In this document: piece after piece, positions 22,994 to 33,200 of the stretch | Layout: each line of letters starts with the position of its first letter | How positions within the stretch are numbered: position 1 is the first letter of the stretch | Assembly: GCA_018287875.1 (NCBI GenBank) | Contig: JAGVVL010000001.1 | Span: forward strand, 6,076,001 to 6,140,000 | Reading direction: 5' to 3' | DNA: 64,000 bases | Source of the DNA: Nigrospora sphaerica | Taxonomy: Eukaryota > Ascomycota > Sordariomycetes > Amphisphaeriales > Apiosporaceae | Notes under the pieces: model-generated | Database searches by the model: none | The model's input: the letters and a program-made list of their open reading frames with translations, nothing else | Told to the model about the DNA's origin: nothing | Program-made: the position numbers and the translations under genes

Positions 22994-23504
22994 GTGAGTA
23001 GAGATCCCATTGTCCTACTTGCCGGCTACTCGGCCTCCCCTGCCTCCCTACAAGCCCGTTCGACCGATGCGCTTGCTGGGGCCGATCGCGGAGTCTTTCC
23101 AGAAGCGTCGCCAAACAAGGGCGCAATGGCAAACGCGCAACTCAAGCCCCCCCGCCGTACACGAGACTGAAGGGGAACCAAGGCGGCGGCGTGGGAGATG
23201 CGGACATTGGCGCGTGTCCAAAAGTACCTGGCCACATACCTACCGGTGCACTGTTTCCTTTGCGATACGGTAGTACGGTAGCTTCCGTTTGGTACCACTG
23301 TTGCTTCTGTACGGCAGGACCACGGACATGCGTCACCTACCGCTCTCCCTTCTAATAAGCAGGCAATGGCCAACAGTATCGTCGGAAACGGGGGGGTTCG
23401 CTTCGTTTTGCGCGCTCTCGTCCAAGCTTCGCGGAGGTGTTCCGTTGCCAGCGCCTTTTCCTAACCCGAAAAGCGCAAATCGCTAACTGTGGGTCTGCGT
23501 ATAG
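22994..23504 (+). other. Possible 5' leader intron of ADE4
   Basis: A strong donor (AAG|GTGAGT) at 22994 pairs with an acceptor ATAG ending at 23504, with a good branch-site match GCTAAC at 23482-23487. The intron would be 511 bases long and lie 18 bases before the ATG. It is inferred from splice motifs only. Confidence 0.4.
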
Positions 23505-23522
23505 ATATCCTAAGAAGCCGTC

Positions 23523-26251
23523 ATGTGTGGTATCCTCGGCTTGATACTTGGTCACGTTGGTGACGACCTCGAGTCGCCCTGCAAAGCCGCCACTGACCTT
23601 CACAATGCGTAAGCAGCTTTCCTGTCTCCCTCGCTGCTCTACCTGGCCCCCTGTGGAGGATACTAAGTTCCGGTGCTCTAGGCTCTACTTCCTGCAACAC
23701 AGAGGCCAGGATGCCTGTTCGTCTCCCTGATTTCTGGGCATATGGCTACATATTCACCCTCGTTCTCTAGGTGGCATAGCGACCTGCGCAGCTGGTGGTC
23801 GAGTTTACCAGTGGCAAGTAGAAAAGACGCGGCGTGCTCCCTGCTGCCATCGGCTAACTGTTTCGCTTACAGCAAGGGCAACGGTCTTGCTGCTGATGTC
23901 TTCAAGAGCGGTCAAAGAGTGCTGGATCTTCCTGGTTCGTACACCCCAGCCTTCTTCTCTCCGTGAGTTCGGTATGCTGACTGCTCTACGCTAGGCTCTA
24001 TGGGTGAGATTCCCTGGATTGCGTTTACCTGCCTCTTTGGTGGGATATAGTCTGAGATATTACTCCAGGAATCGGCCACCTGAGATACCCCACGGCCGGC
24101 ACGAGCTCTCCTTCGGAAGCTCAGCCGTTTTACGTCAACAGCCCCTACGGAATCGTCTTCGCGCACAACGGCAACCTCATCAATGCTCCCGAGTTGCGCC
24201 AGTTTCTTGACCAGGAGGCTCACCGACACATCAACACCGACAGCGACAGCGAGTTGATGTTGAATATCTTTGCCAGCGAACTCAACGAGACCGGAAAAGC
24301 CCGAGTCAACGAGGAGGACATCTTTGCGGCCCTGGAGCGCATGTACCGCCGCTGCCATGGCGGTTGGGCCTGCACAGCCATGATCGCGGGCTACGGCATT
24401 CTGGCATTCAGAGGTACGCCATCAATACTCCCGCTTGCCCTGTCCCGGGTGCGTTACCCCGGTGCAAATGCTGAATCAGGATAGACTCTCATGGCATTCG
24501 ACCTTTGATCCTCGGCGAGCGTGCGTCAACCACTCTGGAGGGTGCAACCGATTACATGTAAGTAAAATTGAAGCCACCATACCCATTCACCCCCTTGTTC
24601 ACCGAGGGAGGCTGTTGGTGAGCTGCGTGAGAAGTGCTCGTTGACACTCTTGGCAGGCTGGCATCGGAGAGCATCGCCCTGCGACAGCTCGGTTTCTCCA
24701 ACATGCGCGACATCAAGCCAGGCGAGGCTGTGTTCATTCGCAAGAGCCGAGCACCTGTCTTCCGCCAGGTTGAAGCGCCGAAGTCATACACTCCTGACAT
24801 TTTTGAATATGTATGTGCCGACCACACTATCCTCGGTGCATCGGATTGTTTGAAAGCGGGCTTCCCAATGATCGCCGCAGGCTTCTTCCCCTACTTTAAT
24901 CGAGAGTGTTTGCTGACCCCGTATGAAACCAGGTCTACTTTGCTCGTAAGCAGCTACGTCCTATCCGCCGTCACCCAAAAAGCAGTGCTGCACTTTGATA
25001 AGATACTAACAGTTTCACAGGCCCTGATACTTGCATTGATGGTAGGTCACCCTTGACACACTCTTCTGTCGATCCTGAATGATCTGCGCCACCGGGCAGT
25101 GTCAGCAGTGTCGGTCTATGCTAACATCGTGCAGGCATCAGCGTCCATACCAGCCGACAGCGCATGGGCTACAAATTGGCTGAAAAGATCCGCAAGACCC
25201 TGGGCGACGCCGTGGTAAACGAGATTGATGCCGTCATTCCCATTCCTGAGACGTCAAACACATCTGCGTCTTGCGTAGCCGAGAGTCTGGGCAAGCCCTA
25301 CTGCCAAGCATTCGTGAAGTGAGTATAGACTGTCCACCATGTTTGTTTCGTACGAGCTATCATTAACGCGCTCTCTTGCAGGAACCGGTAAGCCCCATCG
25401 TAACCCTACCTAGTGTTCCGCTGCCCGTTGACACTGATCTCTGTTCCAGCTACGTATTCCGTACATTCATCAGTAAGTTTTCTACTCCGCGCCGGTCTTG
25501 TTACGGTACTTTTCTTGTCTTTGTATTATTGACGAGAGGGTCCTATTTCAACCGTGTGCTATTGGCGACCGGTCTGATACTAACATGCCGCGCTACAGTG
25601 CCTGGCCAAGGACAGCGACAGAGCGGAGTTCGCAGGAAGCTGTCCGCTATCGAGTCGGAGTTCGCGGGCCGATGTGTCCTCCTTGTGGATGATTCCATCG
25701 TGCGAGGCACCACAAGCCGAGAGATCGTTACCATGGCTAGGGAAGCAGGTGCGAAGAAGATCATCTTTGCGAGCTGCGCACCCCCCATTCGGTACCCGCA
25801 CATCTACGGCATCGACCTCGCTTCGCCCAAAGAGCTCATTGCTACAGAGCGCGACCGTGTTGAGATTGCCAAGATCATCAATGCCGATGACCTGGTCTAC
25901 CAGGAACTGGACGACCTTAAGGAGGCCTGTGCAGAATGCTCTCCTGAAGGAGGCCCCAAAGATTTCGAGGTCGGAGTCTTCTGCGGCAGTTACGTCACAC
26001 CCGTGCCGGATGGCTACTTTCAGCATCTACATGAGCTGAGAGGAAAGAAGAAAAAGACCGCAGCGGTGGTGCAGGGCTCGGTGCCCCAGCCGACTGCCAG
26101 CAGCGGCCCCACGATCGTTGCTGATGGCGTACCGGCCTCCGTTGGCGAGATGCCACGACCGGATCTTGAACACAGCGCCAGCGCAATCAGCGCAGTGCGT
26201 TCCCCTCTTCGTGAGGATATCAGCCTGCACAACGTGGCGACCGAGCGATAG
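23523..26251 (+). CDS. ADE4: Amidophosphoribosyltransferase (glutamine PRPP amidotransferase), 14 exons
   Basis: This 568-residue enzyme makes 5-phosphoribosylamine from PRPP and glutamine, the committed step of purine synthesis in the cytosol. Exons: 23523-23608, 23682-23716, 23771-23813, 23873-23934, 23995-24003, 24069-24413, 24485-24557, 24657-24810, 24933-24945, 25021-25041, 25135-25318, 25382-25387, 25450-25472, 25599-26251. The frame stays open and gives conserved ADE4 protein throughout. MCGILG supplies the N-terminal nucleophile Cys2 with no propeptide. [24 protein letters not shown] and FAHNGNL belong to the glutaminase domain; [14 protein letters not shown] is the PRPP-binding loop; FVKNRYVFRTFI joins exons 11-13. 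Exons 5, 9, 10, 12 and 13 are only 9, 13, 21, 6 and 23 bases. Intron 3 appears to be GC-AG (TG|GCAAGT), since only this gives YQCKGNG as in yeast. The last 60 residues are a variable Ser/Pro tail. Confidence 0.95.
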
Positions 26252-27416
26252 TGGGATCGAGACAGAGCTCCAGGCAATAGACTGCTTTGAACAACTGCGG
26301 AAAGGGGGAAACGAGCAGCACGTTTCAGTTTTAGACCGGGAGACGAAGCGGACCATGGCCCGGGGAGGTAGACATGCCGTCTTGTTGCTGCTTTCTCGGG
26401 GCAAGCACATGGGGTACTTAGACCAGTATGCAAATACCTAGCACCAGGTAGACAAAATAGACCAGACTAGTTCATCATTCTTGCCCCTATGTCAAATTGT
26501 CTGCGTGGGCCGTCTTGTTCCTACCTTCCCGGCTGGCATGGCTCGAATACTAGAGAGACAATGAAACCCCGTCTCGCAGTGCTCAACTGGACTCCGATCT
26601 CTTGAACAAGAAGATTCCGCCTCGATTGCGTATGCCTCCAATTTCGCTTTACCACAACTACCTCTATCCGGACAGCAGTGCTCAACAGTAATCTTAGAAC
26701 TCTATCTTCTTCTCCCACACGGACAGAGCATTTTCTTCAATTACCACCATTCTACAGTCAGATAGCCAACCGGACCAAATTGCCTAGTACCTACCTACCA
26801 TTTCTGTTTGAGGTACAATATCATAACCGCACGCGAGTATTCACTTTAATAACCGCCACGCGGAAAGGGCGCTTTTCCCTTGCCATACGTGTGCTTAGTC
26901 CATATTATACGTTCTTCAATCGTGGAGCCAACAACATATCAACATTACGAAATTCTGTATAGTTTCTGCGTGAATAGGGGCGCAATTGTAATCGTATCTC
27001 CTTCTTGCCTTCTCCCTCTTGCCCCCCCCCCCGGGCCCTCTTCGATTCAGTAGATTGTCGACATTATCGATTCCCGTACAGTTTTCACGTAAAAAGGGAA
27101 TCACCTTTGATTGCCAACTTGCCCAAGCAACAGCCCACCCAGCTTACCTTTTACCTCCCTTCTCGACTTGCTTGCACTTTCCTCCCTAACCTTTGTCGGC
27201 GTACTTTTCCCGGCATCTAGCACCTTCCTCCACTTCTTTTCACATTCCTGTCGGGCGGTGCTGTAACCAACTTCTCCTCACTTATTTCCTGGGTTGTTGG
27301 ATCGGTCACATTCTCCCTTCCAAAGAAAAGCAGCCGCCTTTTGTTCATGCTTCATCAGCAGATCCAGCACTCGTGATGATACCCCACATCAAAATCTGAA
27401 ACCTTCACTCGCGACA
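26252..27416. other. Intergenic region between ADE4 and the DNA glycosylase gene
   Basis: These 1.2 kb hold the ADE4 3' flank and the glycosylase promoter and leader. The part from 26600 to 27300 is relatively AT-rich with pyrimidine tracts, and a C run lies at about 27022-27032. TACCTACC-type words lie at 26788-26799. No gene is seen. Confidence 0.55.
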
Positions 27417-29075
27417 ATGCAGACCAGGGCAGCAGCCAAGAGAGCTGCAGAGGCGGCAAACATTCTGTTATCGCCAGCTGCCAAGAGCGATGCGAAAAGC
27501 AATCACCGAGCGCCGCCTGTCCCAATAAGAGGTGGTTGGGACGTCCTCCCTCACAACCTTGGGAAGCTATTCACAGAAGAATCACAAGCCCCCGTAGCAG
27601 CAGCTCGTCCGCGGGACGATGGCACTGTTAGGCAGCCCCAAAAGAAACGGCGACTCGACGGGCCGACGGCAGGTCTGGTACACGAAGACACAGTCGATCG
27701 CGATGAGCAGAAAACCTCGAATGGCAAGCCCGATACTGCAGGCCTAGCCGAACACAACACAGCCAATGATGCGGAAGGTTATAAACCGAGCGGTGAGGTG
27801 AACAAGGCCAAAAGGAAGGCCCGCAAGACATCAGACAACCCCTATGGCCTCATGCCAGGCGAAACACCCTATTCCGACTGGCATCACCCCATCCCCGGGG
27901 AATGCGAGGCGGTATACAACATCCTGGCAGAATTGCATGGCGATGTGCAACCCCTACCTCCTGCTATTATTGCAGCTCCGTCTCAGGAGATTGCAGGCTG
28001 TGGCGAGGTGCCCTCGGTGCTTGATGGACTGATGCGAACCGTTCTCAGCCAGTCTACTACGTTTGACAGCGCGAACAACATGCTAAAATCCTTGATTGCG
28101 AGGTTTGGTATCTGCCAACAAGGAACAGGCAAGGGAAGCGTGAATTGGTGGCTTGTCCTATGGGCTCGCCCTGACGACGTATATCAGGCTCTTAAGGCAG
28201 GGGGACTCGGCGCCAACAAAGCAAAGAACATTCAAGCTATCCTGCTTCTGGTCTACGAGGAGAATATACAGCAGAGAGGGGCACAGACCGGCATAGTGTT
28301 GGCACCCGTCGGCGCTGCGGAGAAAAATGAAGAAGAGTTGGCGATACTACGGGCAGCCCCGCAGGAACTGACCCTCGACCACATGCACGGTATGACGAAG
28401 AATGAGGCTATCCGTCACTTTGTCCGGTACCCGGGCGTTGGCATCAAGACAGCAGCATGCGTAGTCCTCTTTGCCCTGCAGAGGCCTTGCTTCGCGGTCG
28501 ACACACACGTTTTTAGGATGGCCAGATGGCTTGGCTGGGCGCCGCAAAAGACCAACGAGGACAATGTCTTCCACCATCTAGAGTTTTGCTGCCCCGACCA
28601 TCTCAAATATGGTCTTCACCAGCTCTTCATCCGCCATGGACAGACATGCTATCGATGCAATGACAAGAGCTTTGCGGGGACAGAGGAATGGGAGAGGTCT
28701 ATCTGTCCTCTGGAACACCTTCTCAATCGCTTCACAAAGAGGCACGCTAAACCGAAGGAGATGGATAACGCAGACATCAAGGGCAATAAGAAAGCCGGAA
28801 CCAAACTCAAGAGCTCTAAGAACAGCAAGAAAGAGAAGCTGGAAGATGATGCTGAGGCCAACGGGGAAAAGGCCCACAAGGCCGGCTCTAGAACAGACAC
28901 TGCTCCCCAGGGCAGTAATCGTGTTGTCGCCAGCAGGAGTCTCGAACTCCGTTCTGGTACCCGCAAGGCCAGACCACGGCCCAGTCTCGATGCCTTTGAG
29001 CTAGATACCGCTTCCGAACTTGCTGTCACGGAGGACGATCTCAACAATCGCGACGATCCCGACTACAAACCATGA
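27417..29075 (+). CDS. HhH-GPD DNA glycosylase / AP lyase (endonuclease III-like)
   Basis: This single-exon gene encodes 552 residues of a base-excision repair glycosylase of the endonuclease III superfamily, presumably nuclear. The start MQTRAAAKRAAEAA is the first ATG of the frame. Residues 1-170 are basic and disordered. The core runs from about 195 (VLSQSTTFDSANN) to 430. The helix-hairpin-helix reads YPGVGIKTAACVV, with K344 at the position of the Schiff-base lysine, and VDTHVFRM supplies the catalytic D362; the 18-residue spacing equals that of K120 and D138 in E. coli endonuclease III, so lyase activity is expected. The four-Cys iron-sulphur loop is not canonical: C411-x2-C414 and C430 are present, but the Cys expected six residues before C411 is Phe. 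The C-terminal 110 residues are Lys/Glu-rich and disordered. Codon use is less GC-biased than in the 7-13 kb block. Confidence 0.9.
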   Translation: MQTRAAAKRAAEAANILLSPAAKSDAKSNHRAPPVPIRGGWDVLPHNLGKLFTEESQAPVAAARPRDDGTVRQPQKKRRLDGPTAGLVHEDTVDRDEQKTSNGKPDTAGLAEHNTANDAEGYKPSGEVNKAKRKARKTSDNPYGLMPGETPYSDWHHPIPGECEAVYNILAELHGDVQPLPPAIIAAPSQEIAGCGEVPSVLDGLMRTVLSQSTTFDSANNMLKSLIARFGICQQGTGKGSVNWWLVLWARPDDVYQALKAGGLGANKAKNIQAILLLVYEENIQQRGAQTGIVLAPVGAAEKNEEELAILRAAPQELTLDHMHGMTKNEAIRHFVRYPGVGIKTAACVVLFALQRPCFAVDTHVFRMARWLGWAPQKTNEDNVFHHLEFCCPDHLKYGLHQLFIRHGQTCYRCNDKSFAGTEEWERSICPLEHLLNRFTKRHAKPKEMDNADIKGNKKAGTKLKSSKNSKKEKLEDDAEANGEKAHKAGSRTDTAPQGSNRVVASRSLELRSGTRKARPRPSLDAFELDTASELAVTEDDLNNRDDPDYKP

Positions 29076-30288
29076 AAGAGATGTCCACCGCAGAGAGCGT
29101 TTAACACCTCTCGGCAACCATGGCGGATTGCGTACGGGAGCATATGGTTTTCTTGATCTGACGCGAGCAGTTCGCTAGGTAGAACGAGGGGTCGGGGGTA
29201 TATTTGCCGAAAGAGAGCAATAAGTACCTGGCTCGATTGATCTCGCGCTACTTGTTGATTTGCGGTGCTACATTATTGATAGGCCGCGCTACCTATATAC
29301 ATCCTGGTGAGTAAACACCAAAAATAACCAAGCCCCCCCTTGCGATAATTGGAGACCGCGTAGGCAGGGGATCAAATGTGTAGGTTCCGAGGTGCGCTCG
29401 CCTCACGCCTGTCGCGTGTACTACTATACGTACTATCGATAAGGCCGAGCCGCGCTCCGGGACGGCGCGCTACAGCAGCCTCTTTACGCGGTCGCAAATG
29501 GATCTTTAAATTTCGAGGGCTTAGCAGGCGTCACCACGTGTTTCCTCATCTAGCGGACATCCATCCCGCCGTCGTCATCCTTCGCCCAGCTTCGCGGCCA
29601 CCCGCTCTCGCAGTCCGACCTCGGCACCCGGCCTGGCTAAATCGACACACTCCTTGGAAGATCGGGTGGCTCTTAGATTCTGGCCATCTGCGATAGCTCT
29701 GGTCCCGGCTTCTTTCCCTTTGTCCTGCCTCGGTCGCGACCGCCAGCTAGCCATTAATCCCCCGTTCCGCCACCGTAAACCTGCAGACCTGGTCGTCTTC
29801 ATCCCACTCCTTGATTCCTCGTTTCCCGGAATACGGAGCGTGGCCCAGGCTCAGGCCCAAGCTGTTGTTTCGGGGTACCAATTCAGACTATCGCATCGTG
29901 CGCCCGACCGTGTGCGTGCGCACCTGCCTACTTTGAAGCAGTTAGTGCCTTCCTTGCTCATTCACGGGATTCTCCCACGGCAACTCCTACCACCTTCGTC
30001 CCTCCCCAATACCTGTCGGACTGTCAACCGTAGCGCCGAGCCCAGAACGATGGGCCTCTGTACCCAATGATACTAACCTATTTGCCTGCTCAAGTACCTA
30101 CCCAGATACCTATCTTCCAATTCCCAGAGGCCCCCGCTCCTCATCGAGCTCGGTCGATGGGCTTTCCGTTATAGCGCGACTCGATACTTTGTCGAACCGA
30201 ATTACCTTCTCTCTCTTCCCCTCCTCCCACGCTTGTCTCTTCTTGTGGCCCACGGACATGCTACTTCGGAGTAGCCCCCTCTACCATC
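29076..30288. other. Intergenic region upstream of SEN1
   Basis: These 1.2 kb hold the glycosylase 3' flank and the SEN1 promoter. The last 200 bases are C/T-rich, typical of a fungal leader. A TACCTACCC word lies at 30096-30104. No gene is recognised. Confidence 0.55.
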
Positions 30289-33200
30289 ATGACGCAAGAA
30301 CACGAGGTTTCTGTTTTGCAGAAAGCCTTTAACGACCTGGGCGCCCTGCATGACGATTTGCACCTGATGTGCCCCAAGGTGTCCGAGGAGGACGAAGAAG
30401 ACTACGAAGACCTCGAGGAGGCAGGCGAAATCGGGATCGACGGGAAGAAGAAAAGAATCGAAGAGGCCGCGGCTCGACTCGATATTGTGTACCGCTGCTC
30501 CCTGGTTCTGGGCTTCGAGGCAGATGGAGGTGCGCAGGAGCTGCTGGCCATCTTCCGGGCCCGGGTGAACTCCCTTCTGGAATCTTGCGCTGCATGCGTT
30601 CGTGGGTGGCACCGGAAGCGCAAGCCGTTTCTGAAGGATCTGATAGAGTGTGTATCCATCCCCCCTCATTGTTGCACCCTTATCTCGGTACGTGCGACGC
30701 AGAAGCTGACTAGACATGTAACCAGGACGCATTCCGACGAAGTGGTCCACGCTATGGATCAAAAATTAGACCAGTTTGACGCTGAACGGATCAGCGGCGG
30801 TCTTCAGAAGGCCCAGGACTTCATCCAGTCCTACCAAGGGGACATCGACCAAAAGACGTTCGTCCAGACAGGTCGCATCGAGCTCCTGATCGCTCTTTAC
30901 GAGGCGCTTTGCTGCATGAAATACTTGGATAACCCAGAACACCGGCCCAAGTTCACCTACGTCTTCGAATCCGTCCAACAGAGGAGACCGCTGAAGCTGG
31001 GCGAGGTGCTGCCCACCATGACCTATTTTTTATTCGACGACGATAGGACTCGCTACGCGTTTGCCAAAACCTCGTGGTCCAAACAGCCCACCGTCACGCC
31101 AGATGACTTCGCATGGGCTGTGAAAGATGACCTGCAGCACGCTCTGAACGCAGTAGCGGGAGTGAACGTCCCGTCCCGGCAGGTACAGCAATTCTGGGAG
31201 GGCCTCTGCATGATCTTGCACTCCCTTCCAAAGGAACACTTCGTTGACATGATCGGATCTTTAGATGCGCAGCCTAGCATCTACCAAACCATGTTAAACC
31301 ACATGGGCATCATCTCGGAGTCGAACCTGGCCGCGGTGCTCAAAGTCTTCAACATCATCCTGTGCAAAGGGCCACGGGGCCTGTCGAACACATTTGCCAA
31401 CTTCTCCCCGGCATCCGTCGCCCAGCAGGTGTTTGCGAGCCCTGCTTATAAACCTCTGCTGGCCCAGACGCGGCAATTCGCCATCTCCATGCCCGAAGAT
31501 GAATATCAAAAGGGCCCTGTTGCCATCGCATGGGTCAAGCCTTTTCTTGATTCCGTCCCTGTCGGCCAGAAGGGTGACTTATGCGACTCCATCATGCACC
31601 AGTTTCTGGAGGACATTGCCAAAGACAGCTCGATGCCAGGTGAAGGCCGGGAGGTCTGTTACCGTGGCGCCGCGGAGGCTCTCCTCGCTACTCTGTCGGC
31701 CTTTCTCCAGCCGACCTTCAAAATTAACCCCAGTTCTTCGACTATTCACACAAACGCCGTCCTCAATCTGACGCTTAAGTACAAGGATATGCTGACAGGC
31801 ATGGCTGGAGAGCGATCGGTTGGTCGGGAACAGAGCCAACTCTCTCAGGTTGCCCTGGCGGTCATCGGGCAGTCTCTCCTGCTTGACTCAAAAGTCACCG
31901 CAGAGGAGTTCAGTGCATACATTGCAAGTGACGACAGAGTTCAACGCGAAGTCACGAGGAACTCTTCGGGCCTCTGGGAAGCGGCGTTGAGCATACTGCA
32001 TCCCGGCTCAATACCGCTGGCCAGGAATATGCTCAGCGCGTCTGTGGTTCTCCAGCAAGCCGAGATTTTCATCCCTAAGAAGAAAGAACGCCTCTCCAAG
32101 CCCAAGGAAGCGTTCAACGCCGAGCTGGCGAAAACGAACGAAGCCATCGGGAAACTGATGGACAAGCTGTCCGAGTTTAGTCTTCTGGACCTTGCCGAAC
32201 TCTTCGCCAACCCGCTGACGGTTCAGCCTATTGTGGCGTCGCTGATAAACGGTGCCCCCGTCGTGCATGAGGCCGGTGTCGCGTTCATCAAGGCCGCGAC
32301 TGATGAGGATAGCCGAACCGACGCCATCCTCAGACTCCTGGAGAGGCATTTCGCATCGGCTCTGACGTCATTCGCCAAGGCGGTCACCGTGGTCGTGTCG
32401 TCCCGCAAGAGCTTGTGGTCACCTCAGATCCAGATTCATAAATGCTCCAAGGACTTTCTTACGGCGCTGTGCGACCCAGCTTCGGGCACTCTCCGGTCCC
32501 GAACACTGGATCCGGGAGAGCAAATGGCTGTCAAAGCCTGGTGGAAATCGCAGTGGGAATTCATCGAGCATGCTTTGAATGACCTCGACGGCTGGAGCAG
32601 GTTGGTCGACACGGAAACGATGAAAAACTTCTGTCGAGACGTTATGGAACTGGCAGATGCTCTCATGGCTCAAGATGGATTACTGTCGTCGGCTCTGGGT
32701 CCTTCACCAAGCGACGTCAAAAGTGCCATGGCCGCGCTCCTTGAAGAACCCCAGATCCGATCTATAGGGCTGGCCAAGATGCTTCGTCTCAAGGACCGTC
32801 ACCTGGTCAGCACAACTGTGAACAGTCTTGTCAAGCTCTTTGGGCGTCTGGCAGAAAACCAACTCGACGTCACTGGAGTCACTCGGCTGTATGTCCGTGG
32901 CTGCTGCACAAGAAACGCGCTCGGGAAGTTCGAAACTAGTACTAATCTGGACGACCGGCAACGTGCCGAACTCATGCGGGCACTCGGCGAGGACGAGGAC
33001 GACATCCAAATCGTCGATGTGAAAAAGGCTGAGGCGCCGAAAAGGCAATCGAATCTGGATGCCTGGTCCAAGTCTGCTGGCAGCGATGGCGGAGTACCCA
33101 CGCAGGGCAAGATAACGATGGGTCAACTGAGCATCCGGGACGACATGCATGACTTAACGCCAGGGCTAGACAAGCACAAGAGCAAACTGGACCAGATGAG

